DNA of 64,000 nucleotides from Rhizobium sp. LC145. GTDB lineage: Bacteria > Pseudomonadota > Alphaproteobacteria > Rhizobiales > Rhizobiaceae. The stretch spans positions 1 to 64,000 of the forward strand of contig NZ_LBHV01000010.1 of the NCBI RefSeq assembly GCF_001005825.1. Direction: 5' to 3'. The notes under the pieces were generated by a model. The model ran no database searches. It was not told where the DNA came from and worked only from the letters and a program-made list of their open reading frames with translations. Both the position numbers and the translations under genes were made by a program. This document shows, piece after piece, positions 9,467 to 18,518 of the stretch (its first letter is position 1; each line of letters starts with the position of its first letter).

Positions 9467-11473
9467 TCAGCCGATGGCCGCCATGCGGGGCCGCCCGGTG
9501 GCAATGGCGGTCACGCGCGCTTCCACCAGCCGGCGCGAACCCTCGACCTGCGGCGCGTCGATCTCTTCCGCGATCGTGACGACCGCATCCTGCGCGCCCT
9601 CTATCCCGGCTCGCTCCAGGGCCGCCGCCGAAGCGCGATCGCGCGCCGCCGACAGCGCCTCCGCCTCCCCCGCGATGCGCAGGCTTTCTCCGCCGCCGGA
9701 AAGCACGAAGCAGCCCTCTTCCGGCGAGGTGACGACCACGGTCACGCTTGCCCGCACCTGCCCCACCACGGCGCCGAGCGCATTGGCCACATCCGCATGT
9801 TCGGGGATCACCGGCTCGGCTCCCAGCATCTCGGCAACCGCAGGATAATAGACGGACGCGGACGCGCCGAGGCCAACCAGCGGCCGGTCGAGCGAGATGG
9901 AGAAGCGGGTGATGCCGGGCGTTCTTCTTAGCGCCCTATCCACCGCCATGGATACAGCCGGATCGATCGCTTCCGCGCCGTCCTCCGCCAGGCAGGCGGC
10001 GAGCACGGCTTCGCAGGACTGGCGTGTCAGCCGGCTCACGATCTTTTGCGCCAGCTCTTCCGCCGAGCCCGCGATCGGTTTTCCCGCGCCATCCCTGCGG
10101 CGGGCGGCAAGTTCGAGACCGAGTCTAGCGGCATCCACTTTCCACTGGTTCTGCCGGCCAAGCACATGCAGGGCGTCGGAAGGCGTGATGCCAACCAGAT
10201 GAACGAGGCCCCGCGCCACAAGACGATCCAGCACCGCCTTCTGCGAGGCGGCGGTCAACAGCTCGTTGAGCGGCACCGACTCGCCGCCGATACGGGCATA
10301 GAGCGCCTGCTCCTGCGGCTGCAGGCCCTGTGCCATGGCGTCCGGCAAGCCTGTGCGCAGCGCCAACCGCCCGTCATGCCGGCCAGCGTGGCTGGCGCGA
10401 AGCTGCTTCTCAAGCGCCGCCACAACGCCCGCGCCATGTCGCATGGCGGCAAGACTCAGGGGCAGAATACGGCGCGGACCCAGCGTGAAACGGGCTTCGA
10501 GGCCGCGATCGTCGATATGCACTTCCGAATCACCACCGAGGCCATAGGTCCGCAGCGCCACCGCCTCCACCATGGTGCGGTGGCCGCCCACGACCGCGCC
10601 CTCCTCCGCAAGCCGGGGCTGCCCGCCCTCGAGCACCGCCACATCCGTGGTCGTGCCGCCGATATCGGAAACGACCGCCCGGTCGAGCCCGGTCAGATAA
10701 CGGGCGCCGACAAGGCTTGCCGCCGGCCCCGACAGAATGGTCTCGATGGGGCGAAGCCGCGCCTCGGCGGACGAGATCAGCGCACCGTCTCCGCGAACCA
10801 CCATCATCGGCGCGGCGATACCCCGTCTTCCCAGGAAATCCTCGCAGGATCCGATCAGCCGATCGATGATCGAGACCAATCGGGCGTTCAGAAGCGTCGT
10901 CAGGGCACGGCGCGGCCCACCAAGCTTCGAGGAAAGCTCATGGCTGCATGTAACCGGCAGATGGGTCGCCACCCGGATGCGATCGCGCACGCGGACCTCG
11001 TGAGCCGGATTCCGCACGGCGAAATAGCCGGCGACGGCGAAGGAGGACACCGAACCCGCAAGCGCCGGCAGCGCTTTTTCCAAAGCGGCAAGATCGAGCG
11101 GTGTTTCGTTGCCGTGCACGTCGTGGCCGCCGGGTAGAAAGATGACCGGGTCATTGCCGAGCGCGCCGGCAAGCCCGTCTCGGGCGAGGTCCTGCGGGCC
11201 GAAGCCGATCATCACCAGCGCCGCGCGGCCGCCCTGTCCTTCCACCAGCGCATTGGTGGCAAGCGTGGTGGATAACGAGACGAGCCCGATCTCCGAAACC
11301 GCTATGCCGCTCCTCCCCAGCACGGCGTCCGCCGCACCGGCGATGCCTTCGGACAGGTCGTGCCGGGTAGTCAGCGATTTGGCCTTGGCGCAGACACCTT
11401 CTCCTTCGCGGAAAAGCACGGCATCCGTATAGGTGCCGCCGGTATCAATGCCGAGGAGATAGGGAGAGTTCAC
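9467..11473 (-). CDS. Hydantoinase A / 5-oxoprolinase-like ATPase
   Basis: A 668-residue protein with the two ASKHA-type phosphate loops of the HyuA/oxoprolinase alpha family: IDTGGTYTDAVL at about 9-20 and SDIGGTTTDVAVLEGG near 270. The family opens cyclic amides (hydantoins, 5-oxoproline) or carboxylates ketones at ATP expense, usually with a separate beta subunit (HyuB). No HyuB gene is adjacent; the neighbour is a P450. It could therefore work alone or with a distant partner. The start is GTG (11471-11473) with AAGGG upstream. Substrate unknown. Confidence 0.85.
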   Translation of the reverse strand: MNSPYLLGIDTGGTYTDAVLFREGEGVCAKAKSLTTRHDLSEGIAGAADAVLGRSGIAVSEIGLVSLSTTLATNALVEGQGGRAALVMIGFGPQDLARDGLAGALGNDPVIFLPGGHDVHGNETPLDLAALEKALPALAGSVSSFAVAGYFAVRNPAHEVRVRDRIRVATHLPVTCSHELSSKLGGPRRALTTLLNARLVSIIDRLIGSCEDFLGRRGIAAPMMVVRGDGALISSAEARLRPIETILSGPAASLVGARYLTGLDRAVVSDIGGTTTDVAVLEGGQPRLAEEGAVVGGHRTMVEAVALRTYGLGGDSEVHIDDRGLEARFTLGPRRILPLSLAAMRHGAGVVAALEKQLRASHAGRHDGRLALRTGLPDAMAQGLQPQEQALYARIGGESVPLNELLTAASQKAVLDRLVARGLVHLVGITPSDALHVLGRQNQWKVDAARLGLELAARRRDGAGKPIAGSAEELAQKIVSRLTRQSCEAVLAACLAEDGAEAIDPAVSMAVDRALRRTPGITRFSISLDRPLVGLGASASVYYPAVAEMLGAEPVIPEHADVANALGAVVGQVRASVTVVVTSPEEGCFVLSGGGESLRIAGEAEALSAARDRASAAALERAGIEGAQDAVVTIAEEIDAPQVEGSRRLVEARVTAIATGRPRMAAIG

Positions 11474-11536
11474 GCAAGGCGCCCTTGGGACAGAGGAGAA
11501 GATTTCCTGCGATCAATACCCCAAGGCCGGCAAAGA

Positions 11537-12955
11537 TCAATTCGGCGCGATCGACGTTCCGTGTCGCAGGCTGACCCGCATCGGCATTCCGTCGCGCGGC
11601 TGAGTCGTCAATTTCTGCACCGGCCAGATTTTCGTGCCGGGCGTCGCATCGAAGCGATAGCGCTTCATGAGCACCGCAAGCGCGATCACCGCCTCCTGCA
11701 TGGCGAAGGTGGCCCCGATGCAGATGCGCGGCCCCGCGCCGAATGGCAGATACTGGAAGCGGCCAACCTTGCCCCGGTTCTCAGGCAGGAAGCGTTCCGG
11801 CATGAAGGCGCGCGGCTTTTCCCAATGAAGCTCATGCCGATGCAAGGTCCACGGCATGACGAGAACCGTCACCCCGGCAGCGATCCTCACCGTCTCACCC
11901 GCGGGACTGGTCCAGCGATCGTCGGCGATCGCAGCCCGGTTGATCGAAGGCGCCGGCGGATAGAGGCGCATCGCCTCCTCGAAGGCCGCTCGCACCCAGG
12001 GCATGAGGTCCAGCCATTCGACCGGGTCCGCGCCGCTTGCGAGAACCTGGTCGATCTCGGCTTCCATGTTTTGCCGGACATGTGGGGAATGCGCCACGCA
12101 GTAAAGCGTCCAGGCGAGCGCGCGCGCCGTCGTCTCATGCCCGGCGCCGATGAAGGTGAGGATATTGTCCTCGATCTCGTCCATCGTGAGCCCATCCGGC
12201 CTTGCCAGGTCGAGAAGCAGAGTGAGGAAATCCTCCGGCGTATCCGCCCGGTTCTCCCGCATGCGCTTCCGGCGAAGCGCCATGGTATCGGCGACCACGC
12301 CGCGGAACTTGTCGAGCACGCGCTGGCCGCCGATCCGCGTCAGGCGCGGGACCCAGGAAGGGGCGCGCAGAAGATCCATCGGATCGACGCGCCCCATGCG
12401 GTGCAGAAGCCGGTCGACATCGTCGGAAAAATTCTCGCTCTTCGTGACGATCTCCCCGGAAAAGAGGGTTTCCGAGAGGATCGCGAAGGTAAGCTCCGTC
12501 ATGTCGTTGGAAATGTCGAAGACCTTTCCCTCCGATCCGGCGCCTGCATATTTTTCCGCATATTCCTCGGATTTGCGCAGCATCTGCCCGGCAAAGCCCC
12601 TGGCATGTTTCGGCGTGAAGACGGGCGCCATGGCTTTGCGCGACCGTTTCCAGATATCGCCCTCGGCGGTCAGAAGGCCGTCGCGCAGGATCGGTCGAAG
12701 GATGAGCTGGCGGATTTCCGACATCTCGTAATTCGCCGCGTTATCCACCAGCACATGACGGATGAGGCCGGGATCGTTGACGATGAGCGTTCGTTCCCGG
12801 AAGAATTTCGTCTCGATCCAGGGAAGCGTGTAGGAGGGCTTCCCCCAGAGCTCCAGGGGGTTGCGAAGCACCGTGCGAATGATCTCGAGCCGCGATGGGG
12901 GAACCGTGCGGGGTTCCGGTGCCGGCGGAACGAAAGGTTCGGGGCGCATCTCCAT
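11537..12955 (-). CDS. Cytochrome P450
   Basis: A 472-residue haem monooxygenase. The I-helix oxygen-activation motif GAGHETT is at 270-276, the K-helix ExxR is Glu327-Arg330, and the haem loop FGAGPRICIG carries the thiolate Cys412. There is no N-terminal membrane anchor, so it is probably soluble and fed by ferredoxin. The sequence resembles bacterial fatty-acid or sterol-like P450s more than biosynthetic cluster types, but that is an impression. AGGAGGG precedes the ATG. It lies 44 bases after DUF1402 and 63 bases before the hydantoinase-like gene, so the three may form one minus-strand unit. Confidence 0.93.
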   Translation of the reverse strand: MEMRPEPFVPPAPEPRTVPPSRLEIIRTVLRNPLELWGKPSYTLPWIETKFFRERTLIVNDPGLIRHVLVDNAANYEMSEIRQLILRPILRDGLLTAEGDIWKRSRKAMAPVFTPKHARGFAGQMLRKSEEYAEKYAGAGSEGKVFDISNDMTELTFAILSETLFSGEIVTKSENFSDDVDRLLHRMGRVDPMDLLRAPSWVPRLTRIGGQRVLDKFRGVVADTMALRRKRMRENRADTPEDFLTLLLDLARPDGLTMDEIEDNILTFIGAGHETTARALAWTLYCVAHSPHVRQNMEAEIDQVLASGADPVEWLDLMPWVRAAFEEAMRLYPPAPSINRAAIADDRWTSPAGETVRIAAGVTVLVMPWTLHRHELHWEKPRAFMPERFLPENRGKVGRFQYLPFGAGPRICIGATFAMQEAVIALAVLMKRYRFDATPGTKIWPVQKLTTQPRDGMPMRVSLRHGTSIAPN

Positions 12956-12999
12956 GGACAGCCCTCCTGATTATTCCTGTCGGTGAGGAGTATCGGCTC

Positions 13000-13977
13000 T
13001 CAGAGGAGCGATTTCAACTCGGCGAGTCTGTCGTTGACCAGCCAGCCGTAGTAATTCTCCTCCGGCAGGGCACCGCCTCCTCGGGCTGCCAGCGCCGCGG
13101 CGCGGTTCGCCGAGCCGCCGGTATTGTAGAGGGTCGCCGTGATGCCCGGATTGCGGGAGATATCGACGCCGGCGATCGTCTTGTAGTCGTCGATCGAGCG
13201 CCGGATGCCGGCCGCGATATAGGCGAGCGACTTGTCCGGGTCCATGATCGCCTCATAGACTCCCGCCGCATCACTCTCGTCGAGCCTCGGATAGCCGGAG
13301 GTCTTCGCCACCGTATCCGACAGCATAAGCGCAGTCAGCGGATTGAGCTGGCCGAGCCCGAAGGTCTGGCCGGCGAAGAAAGGCTGGAAGAAGACGGCGC
13401 TGAACCGGTTGTTCGGGAAGGCCGTGCCGCCGACCTTGCGGCCGCGGAAACTTTCTTCCCAGACATTTTCCCGACAGGTCCACAGCCGATAGGAATCGGA
13501 GAGCCGCTGGCATTTTTCGAATTCAGGCCGGGTCAGAAACTCGCTGATCGTCTCGCTGCCGAAGCCGAAACGGAACCTGTTGCCGGCATAGGCGGCGGCC
13601 TTGATGTAGTAGGACTGCAGCCGGTCATAGGCATCGACGTTATAGGTATGCTCGCCGACGATCGCACCGACGATATGGATCGGATCGATGCCGTAATCAC
13701 CGGCCGTCGACTTGATCTTGGCGATCAACGCCCTGTCATTGGCAAGGAGATCACGGATCTTCTCGTATTTGTCGTCGAAGGTGGTCCGGCCGGCACGCGT
13801 CCGGCGCACCGAGGCGCCCGGCACCTTCGGCTGTTCCGCATGGCGGTTGCCTTCCGGCACCAGCAGAAGCCCCCCCGCCCCGGCACCCGAAGGTACCGTC
13901 CAGGCGGCCACAAGAAGCAATGCCAGCAGAAAACGTCTCAATATCCGTGTCCCAGGATTTTGTTCGGAAGCCCGCAT
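13000..13977 (-). CDS. DUF1402 family secreted protein
   Basis: A 325-residue protein. The chosen ATG (MRASEQNPGTRI) puts a hydrophobic signal sequence (LRRFLLALLLVAAWTVPSGAGA) near the N-terminus, suggesting export; an upstream ATG at 14040 would bury the signal and is less likely. The mature part contains GIDPIHIVGAIVGEHTYN and GLGQLNPLTALMLSDTVA, which recall lytic-transglycosylase-type helices around a conserved Glu (IVGEHTYN). A cell-wall lysis function is an inference, not established. It has been annotated only as DUF1402 in rhizobia. Confidence 0.82.
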   Translation of the reverse strand: MRASEQNPGTRILRRFLLALLLVAAWTVPSGAGAGGLLLVPEGNRHAEQPKVPGASVRRTRAGRTTFDDKYEKIRDLLANDRALIAKIKSTAGDYGIDPIHIVGAIVGEHTYNVDAYDRLQSYYIKAAAYAGNRFRFGFGSETISEFLTRPEFEKCQRLSDSYRLWTCRENVWEESFRGRKVGGTAFPNNRFSAVFFQPFFAGQTFGLGQLNPLTALMLSDTVAKTSGYPRLDESDAAGVYEAIMDPDKSLAYIAAGIRRSIDDYKTIAGVDISRNPGITATLYNTGGSANRAAALAARGGGALPEENYYGWLVNDRLAELKSLL

Positions 13978-14046
13978 TTCGCGGACACGCACGAAAGAAT
14001 GGGCCTGTCTCAAATCCGATGCGCAGCCAAATGCAGCCAAATCATG

Positions 14047-14081
14047 AAAACGCGCCTCCCTTTACGTGAAAGAGAGGCGCG
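14047..14081 (-). terminator. Rho-independent terminator after hslU
   Basis: CGCGCCTC (14051-14058) pairs with GAGGCGCG (14074-14081), with an inner TTT/AAA extension. Read on the minus strand it is followed by TTTT (14047-14050), so it ends the hslV-GNAT-hslU transcript. Two more hairpins (CCCG-tcag-CGGG near 14107-14118; GCAGCCGG/CCGGCTGC at 14128-14150) lie between it and the hslU stop. Confidence 0.85.
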
Positions 14082-14162
14082 ATGTCGAGATTGCCACGGT
14101 CAAAATCCCGTCAGCGGGAGCCAAGTCGCAGCCGGACGTTGCCCGGCTGCCACGTTTCGCGC

Positions 14163-15470
14163 TTAGAGAATGTATCTCGAAAGATCGGTATCGGCCGCCA
14201 GATCGCCCACATGCTTGCGCACATATTCGGAATCGATGGTGATCTCGTTGCCGGGCCGGTCCGGCGCGTTGAACGAGATCTCGTCCAGAACGCGTTCCAT
14301 CACTGTCTGAAGACGCCGCGCGCCGATATTCTCGACCGAGGCGTTGAGGTGCACCGCCACATCGGCGAGCGCATCGATGGCATCTTCGGTGAAGTCGAGC
14401 GTAAAGGTTTCCGTCGCCATCAGCGCTTTGTACTGGCGGATGAGGCTTGCCTCAGTCTCCGTCAGAATGCGGCGGAAATCCTCCTTGGTCAGCGCCTTCA
14501 GCTCGACGCGGATCGGCAGGCGGCCCTGAAGCTCCGGCAGCAGATCGGAAGGCTTGGCCACATGGAAGGCGCCCGAGGCGATGAAGAGGATGTGATCCGT
14601 CTTCACCGGACCGTATTTGGTCGAAACCGTCGTGCCCTCCACCAGCGGCAGGAGGTCGCGCTGCACGCCCTCGCGGGACACGCCCGCGCCGAGTCCGCCG
14701 TCACGGGCAGCGATCTTGTCGATCTCATCCAGGAAGACGATGCCGTCGTTTTCGACCGCACGCACCGCTTCGCGTTGGATGACCTCGCTGTCGATCAGCT
14801 TGTCGGATTCGTCGCGGACCAGTTCGCCATAGGATTTTTCGACCGTGGTGCGAACCTTCTTGGTGCGGCCGCCCATGGCCTTGCCGAACATTTCGGAAAG
14901 ATTGAGGACGCCGATATTGGCGCCCGGCATTCCGGGGATCTCGAAGCCGGGCATGCCGGAGCCGGTATCCGCCACCTCGATTTCGATCTCCTTGTCGTCG
15001 AGCTCGCCGCTCCTGAGCTTCTTGCGGAAAGTCTCGCGGGTTGCGGGCGAGGCGGTCGAACCGACCAGAGCGTCCAGCACCCGCTCTTCCGCGCTCATAT
15101 GGGCCTTCGCCTGCACTTCGGCGCGCTTCTTCTCACGCACAAGGCCGATGCCGACTTCCACGAGATCGCGGATGATCTGCTCCACGTCACGGCCGACATA
15201 GCCGACCTCGGTGAACTTGGTCGCCTCGACCTTGATGAAGGGCGCGCCGGCGAGCTTGGCGAGACGGCGGGAAATCTCCGTCTTGCCGACGCCGGTCGGG
15301 CCGATCATCAGAATGTTCTTCGGCATGACCTCGTCGCGCAGGCTCTCGTCGAGCTGCTGACGGCGCCAGCGGTTCCTGAGCGCGATCGCGACCGCGCGCT
15401 TGGCGTCGTGCTGGCCGATGATATGGCGGTCCAGTTCGGACACGATTTCTCGGGGGGGAAAGTTGGTCAT
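14163..15470 (-). CDS. hslU: ATP-dependent protease ATPase subunit HslU
   Basis: A 435-residue AAA+ unfoldase that feeds substrates to the HslV peptidase. Walker A is GPTGVGKT at residues 57-64 and Walker B is GIVFLDEIDKIAA. The I domain lies between them, and the C-terminal tail DTDLSRYIL is the segment that docks into HslV. Its ATG overlaps the stop of the acetyltransferase gene by four bases, so it is translated as the last gene of the hslV operon. Confidence 0.98.
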   Translation of the reverse strand: MTNFPPREIVSELDRHIIGQHDAKRAVAIALRNRWRRQQLDESLRDEVMPKNILMIGPTGVGKTEISRRLAKLAGAPFIKVEATKFTEVGYVGRDVEQIIRDLVEVGIGLVREKKRAEVQAKAHMSAEERVLDALVGSTASPATRETFRKKLRSGELDDKEIEIEVADTGSGMPGFEIPGMPGANIGVLNLSEMFGKAMGGRTKKVRTTVEKSYGELVRDESDKLIDSEVIQREAVRAVENDGIVFLDEIDKIAARDGGLGAGVSREGVQRDLLPLVEGTTVSTKYGPVKTDHILFIASGAFHVAKPSDLLPELQGRLPIRVELKALTKEDFRRILTETEASLIRQYKALMATETFTLDFTEDAIDALADVAVHLNASVENIGARRLQTVMERVLDEISFNAPDRPGNEITIDSEYVRKHVGDLAADTDLSRYIL

Positions 15471-16009
15471 GATATCTCGTTCGCTTTCGGGTCGTATTGC
15501 ATGATCAGCACGTCATTGCCGGTTCGGCCTTCCAGCGCCGGAACCGGCCGAAAGCCGGCCTTGGAATAAGCGCGGACCGCCCGGACATTGGCGGGATCGG
15601 GGTCTATGATGATGGTCTCGTGGCCAAGGCTGCGCAGCATGCCGAGAAAGGCGGTCAAGGCCGCGGAGCCAATCCCTAGGGAGAGCTTGCCGGGCTCGCC
15701 GATCGAAAGATCGACGCCGACGGCCTCGGACGACAGTTCGAGCAGCCACGGATGGTCCTTCGTCCACTCCTCGTTCTGGTGATGGCCAAGAAACCAGTAT
15801 TGTATGTAGCCGACGGGCTCCGCATCGAGCGTCAGGATGAATGGGCGCGTCGTGTCCCTTCCTTCCACCATGTCTCTGATGAAGCCAAGCTCCTCTTCCG
15901 GATTGCCCCACCATTCCAGCACATGCGGCTCGTTCAACCACTGACGAAGCAGCGGGTAGTGAGCCGGATCCACCGGCAGGAAGCCAATTCGGGCGGGATC
16001 AATCAGCAT
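15467..16009 (-). CDS. GNAT family N-acetyltransferase (AAC(6')-like)
   Basis: A 180-residue acetyltransferase encoded between hslV and hslU, overlapping hslV by 11 bases and hslU by four. The N-terminal RQWLNEPHVLEWWG motif and the acetyl-CoA region LSLGIGSAALTAFL followed by DPANVRAVRAYSKAGF match the aminoglycoside 6'-acetyltransferase/siderophore acetyltransferase branch of GNAT enzymes. The start MLIDPARIGF at 16009 was preferred over an upstream ATG because the extra residues would read wholly out of frame through hslV. The natural substrate is unknown; resistance should not be assumed. Tight coupling to a heat-shock protease operon is a notable, apparently rhizobial, arrangement. Confidence 0.87.
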   Translation of the reverse strand: MLIDPARIGFLPVDPAHYPLLRQWLNEPHVLEWWGNPEEELGFIRDMVEGRDTTRPFILTLDAEPVGYIQYWFLGHHQNEEWTKDHPWLLELSSEAVGVDLSIGEPGKLSLGIGSAALTAFLGMLRSLGHETIIIDPDPANVRAVRAYSKAGFRPVPALEGRTGNDVLIMQYDPKANEIS

Positions 16010-16523
16010 CCAGCGTTTCCACCACGAGATTGTGGTTGGTGTAGACGCAGATATCGGCGGCGATATCGAGCGCGGTTCGGGCGATCTCCTCGGCCGACTT
16101 GTCGCTGTCGACCAGCGCACGGGCGGCCGCGAGCGCGAAATTGCCGCCGGAGCCGATCGCCATCACACCGTGTTCGGGCTCCAGCACGTCGCCGTTGCCG
16201 GTCACAGCCAGCGTGATCGACTTGTCGGCCACCAGCATCATCGCTTCGAGATTGCGCAGGTATTTGTCCGTGCGCCAGTCCTTGGCGAGTTCGACGGCAG
16301 CGCGCATCAACTGGCCCGGATATTGTTCGAGCTTCTTCTCGAGCCGGTCGAGCAGCGTGAAGGCGTCGGCCGTGGCGCCGGCGAAACCGGCGATGACCTC
16401 GCCCTTGCCGATGCGGCGCACCTTGCGCGCATTGCCTTTCATAACGGTCTGGCCGAGGCTCACCTGGCCATCGCCGGCAATGATGACCTTTCCAGCCTTC
16501 CGGACTGTGATAATCGTTGTCAT
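15999..16523 (-). CDS. hslV: ATP-dependent protease peptidase subunit HslV
   Basis: A 174-residue threonine peptidase (proteasome beta-like). The start at 16523 gives MTTIITVRK, so removal of Met exposes the catalytic Thr; a longer open frame to 16649 lacks this and was rejected. Conserved blocks are DGQVSLGQTVMK, RKVRRI, GFAGATADAFTL and GSGGNFALAAARAL. It assembles with HslU as a stress protease. It is first in a minus-strand operon divergent from hisB. Confidence 0.98.
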   Translation of the reverse strand: MTTIITVRKAGKVIIAGDGQVSLGQTVMKGNARKVRRIGKGEVIAGFAGATADAFTLLDRLEKKLEQYPGQLMRAAVELAKDWRTDKYLRNLEAMMLVADKSITLAVTGNGDVLEPEHGVMAIGSGGNFALAAARALVDSDKSAEEIARTALDIAADICVYTNHNLVVETLDAD

Positions 16524-16585
16524 GAAGCACCCTGTTGGCCCAAGTCGGGCATTGACCGGGGGCACGGAGCGGCCCCGTTGAGCCC

Positions 16586-16613
16586 TATGTAAGGGGTGCC
16601 GGCGCGATTGCAA
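16586..16613 (-). promoter_or_regulatory. Possible heat-shock (RpoH-type) promoter of hslV
   Basis: On the minus strand a CCCCTTACATA box (16586-16596) resembles the sigma-32 -10 element and lies about 65 bases before the hslV start. A TTGCAA hexamer (16608-16613) lies 11 bases further upstream, a shorter spacing than usual. Tentative: the -35 match and the spacing are poor. Confidence 0.3.
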
Positions 16614-16732
16614 TCTTGGCCATGGCGACGTGGCCCCGCGCTGCAGCAAGCGAGGCTAATCCAAGGGTGCTTTTGCTGGATATTTGTCATCTCGCCTGAT
16701 AAGGAGCGCAGATCGATCGCATGGAGTGACCA

Positions 16733-17341
16733 ATGGGCGAGACCGCAACCGGACGCGTGGGCGCCGTTTCCCGCAAGACCAACGAAACTTCCGTCTCCGT
16801 CTCCGTCAATCTCGACGGCACCGGGACCTCGAAGATTTCCACGGGCGTCGGCTTCTTCGACCATATGCTGGACCAGCTTTCCCGCCATTCGCTGATCGAT
16901 ATGGAGATCGACGTGAAGGGCGACCTGCACATCGATGATCACCACACGGTGGAGGATACCGGCATCGCGCTCGGCCAGGCGGTCGCCAAGGCCCTCGGCG
17001 ACCGGCGCGGCATCACCCGCTATGCCTCGATCGATCTTGCCATGGACGAAACCATGACGAAAGCGGCCGTCGATCTTTCCGGCCGGCCTTTCCTCGTCTG
17101 GAACGTCGCCTTCAGCGCGCCGAAGGTCGGCACTTTCGATACGGAGCTGGTGCGCGAATTCTTCCAGGCCTTCGCGCAGAACGCCGGGATCACCCTGCAT
17201 GTGCTGAACCATTACGGCGCCAACAACCACCATATCGCGGAAACCTGCTTCAAGGCCGTGGCGCGCGCACTCCGCACCGCCACAGAAATCGATCCGCGCC
17301 AGGCAAACAGCGTTCCCTCCACGAAGGGAACGCTGGTCTGA
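16733..17341 (+). CDS. hisB: Imidazoleglycerol-phosphate dehydratase
   Basis: A 202-residue monofunctional dehydratase of histidine biosynthesis; the phosphatase half found in enterobacterial HisB is absent. Metal-binding signatures are clear: GVGFFDHMLDQLSRH and DDHHTVEDTGIALGQ in the N-terminal half, and the repeat-related LNHYGANNHHIAETCFKA near the C-terminus. The ATG at 16733 is preceded by TGGAGTGACC. It opens the plus-strand his cluster. Confidence 0.98.
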   Translation: MGETATGRVGAVSRKTNETSVSVSVNLDGTGTSKISTGVGFFDHMLDQLSRHSLIDMEIDVKGDLHIDDHHTVEDTGIALGQAVAKALGDRRGITRYASIDLAMDETMTKAAVDLSGRPFLVWNVAFSAPKVGTFDTELVREFFQAFAQNAGITLHVLNHYGANNHHIAETCFKAVARALRTATEIDPRQANSVPSTKGTLV

Positions 17342-17360
17342 CCGGCCGAAGGAGGTCGTC

Positions 17361-17843
17361 TTGACAAGCTATCTCGTTCTGACCCCGCCTGGAGGCCCGG
17401 AGAGGGACCACCGCTCGACCATCGTGCTTCCCGACCGGTTCTCCTGGCTGGCGCTTCTCTTTCCGTGGATCTGGTTACTCGCCAAGCGCCTCTGGCTTGC
17501 GGCCGTTGCGGTCGTCGTCCTTCAACTGGGCACGGGATGGCTGATGCAGCTTCCGGGACTCGAGACCGCCGGCTGGCTCGCAGGTCTGGCAATCAACCTG
17601 CTGGTCGCATTGGAAGGAAGGCATTATTATTCGGAACACCTGATCCGCCGCGGCTGGAGCCTCGACGCGGTGATCTCGGCCGACAGCCGGGCCGGCGCCG
17701 AAGACATCTATTTCACTACGCTGAGGCGGGCGGAGGATAAGTCGCTGCCGCCCTCGGCTGAATGGGCGGTGCAAGCCCCCACCGCGGTGCCCACCGGCTG
17801 GCGCCCGGCCCTCGGGCTCTTCGATCACGAAGGAGGACGCTGA
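17361..17843 (+). CDS. DUF2628 domain membrane protein
   Basis: A 160-residue protein between hisB and hisH. Two hydrophobic helices (about residues 27-58 and 68-86) follow a short N-terminal region, and a soluble tail of some 75 residues ends the protein. The start is TTG at 17361 with GGAGG five bases upstream, which decides it. Its stop overlaps the hisH ATG by one base, so it is translationally coupled to histidine biosynthesis. I know no biochemical role for the family. Confidence 0.85.
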   Translation: MTSYLVLTPPGGPERDHRSTIVLPDRFSWLALLFPWIWLLAKRLWLAAVAVVVLQLGTGWLMQLPGLETAGWLAGLAINLLVALEGRHYYSEHLIRRGWSLDAVISADSRAGAEDIYFTTLRRAEDKSLPPSAEWAVQAPTAVPTGWRPALGLFDHEGGR

Positions 17844-18493
17844 TGCGCGTCGCGATCATCGATTACGGATCGGGCAATCTGCGCTCGGCCACCAAGGCTT
17901 TCGAACGCGCCGCCGAGGAAGCCGGCATCGAGGCCAAGATCGACCTTACCGACAAGGCGGAAGCCGTCGCCACCGCCGACCGCATCGTGCTGCCGGGCGT
18001 CGGCGCCTATGCCGATTGCCGCGCAGGGCTCGATGCCGTTTCCGGCATGCGGGACGCGATCATCGACGTGGTGGAGCATAAGGGCCGCCCCTTCCTGGGC
18101 ATCTGCGTCGGCATGCAGCTCATGTCCTCCCGAGGCCTCGAGAAGACGACCACGGAGGGTTTCGGCTGGATTGAGGGCGATGTCGTGGAGATGACGCCCA
18201 ACGACCCGAACCTGAAGATCCCCCAGATTGGCTGGAACACGCTGGACATTCACCACGAGCACCCGCTCTTCGAAGGCATTCCGACCGGACCGGACGGCCT
18301 GCACGCCTATTTCGTGCATTCCTATCACCTTGCGGCAAGACACCGGCACGACGTGATCGCGACAGCCGATTATGGCGGTGCGGTCACCGCCTTCGTGGCG
18401 CGAGACAACATCGCGGGCTCGCAGTTCCATCCGGAAAAGAGCCAGGCGCTCGGCCTCGCCCTCATTACCAATTTCCTGCGCTGGAAGCCTTGA
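17843..18493 (+). CDS. hisH: Imidazole glycerol phosphate synthase, glutaminase subunit
   Basis: A 216-residue class I glutamine amidotransferase that supplies ammonia to HisF. The oxyanion and nucleophile region reads FLGICVGMQLM (catalytic Cys), and the His-Glu pair is in FHPEKSQ near the C-terminus. The N-terminus IIDYGSGNLRS is diagnostic. The ATG at 17843 sits at the stop of the DUF2628 gene after AGGAGGA. Confidence 0.97.
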   Translation: MRVAIIDYGSGNLRSATKAFERAAEEAGIEAKIDLTDKAEAVATADRIVLPGVGAYADCRAGLDAVSGMRDAIIDVVEHKGRPFLGICVGMQLMSSRGLEKTTTEGFGWIEGDVVEMTPNDPNLKIPQIGWNTLDIHHEHPLFEGIPTGPDGLHAYFVHSYHLAARHRHDVIATADYGGAVTAFVARDNIAGSQFHPEKSQALGLALITNFLRWKP

Positions 18494-18518
18494 GGCTCGC
18501 GCAGCAGAAGGAAGAAAC

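Noticed and set aside
12895..14166. A 423-codon plus-strand frame opposite DUF1402
   Set aside because: It begins inside the antisense of the P450 gene and spans a gene start, an intergenic terminator and the hslU end, which no real gene would do here.
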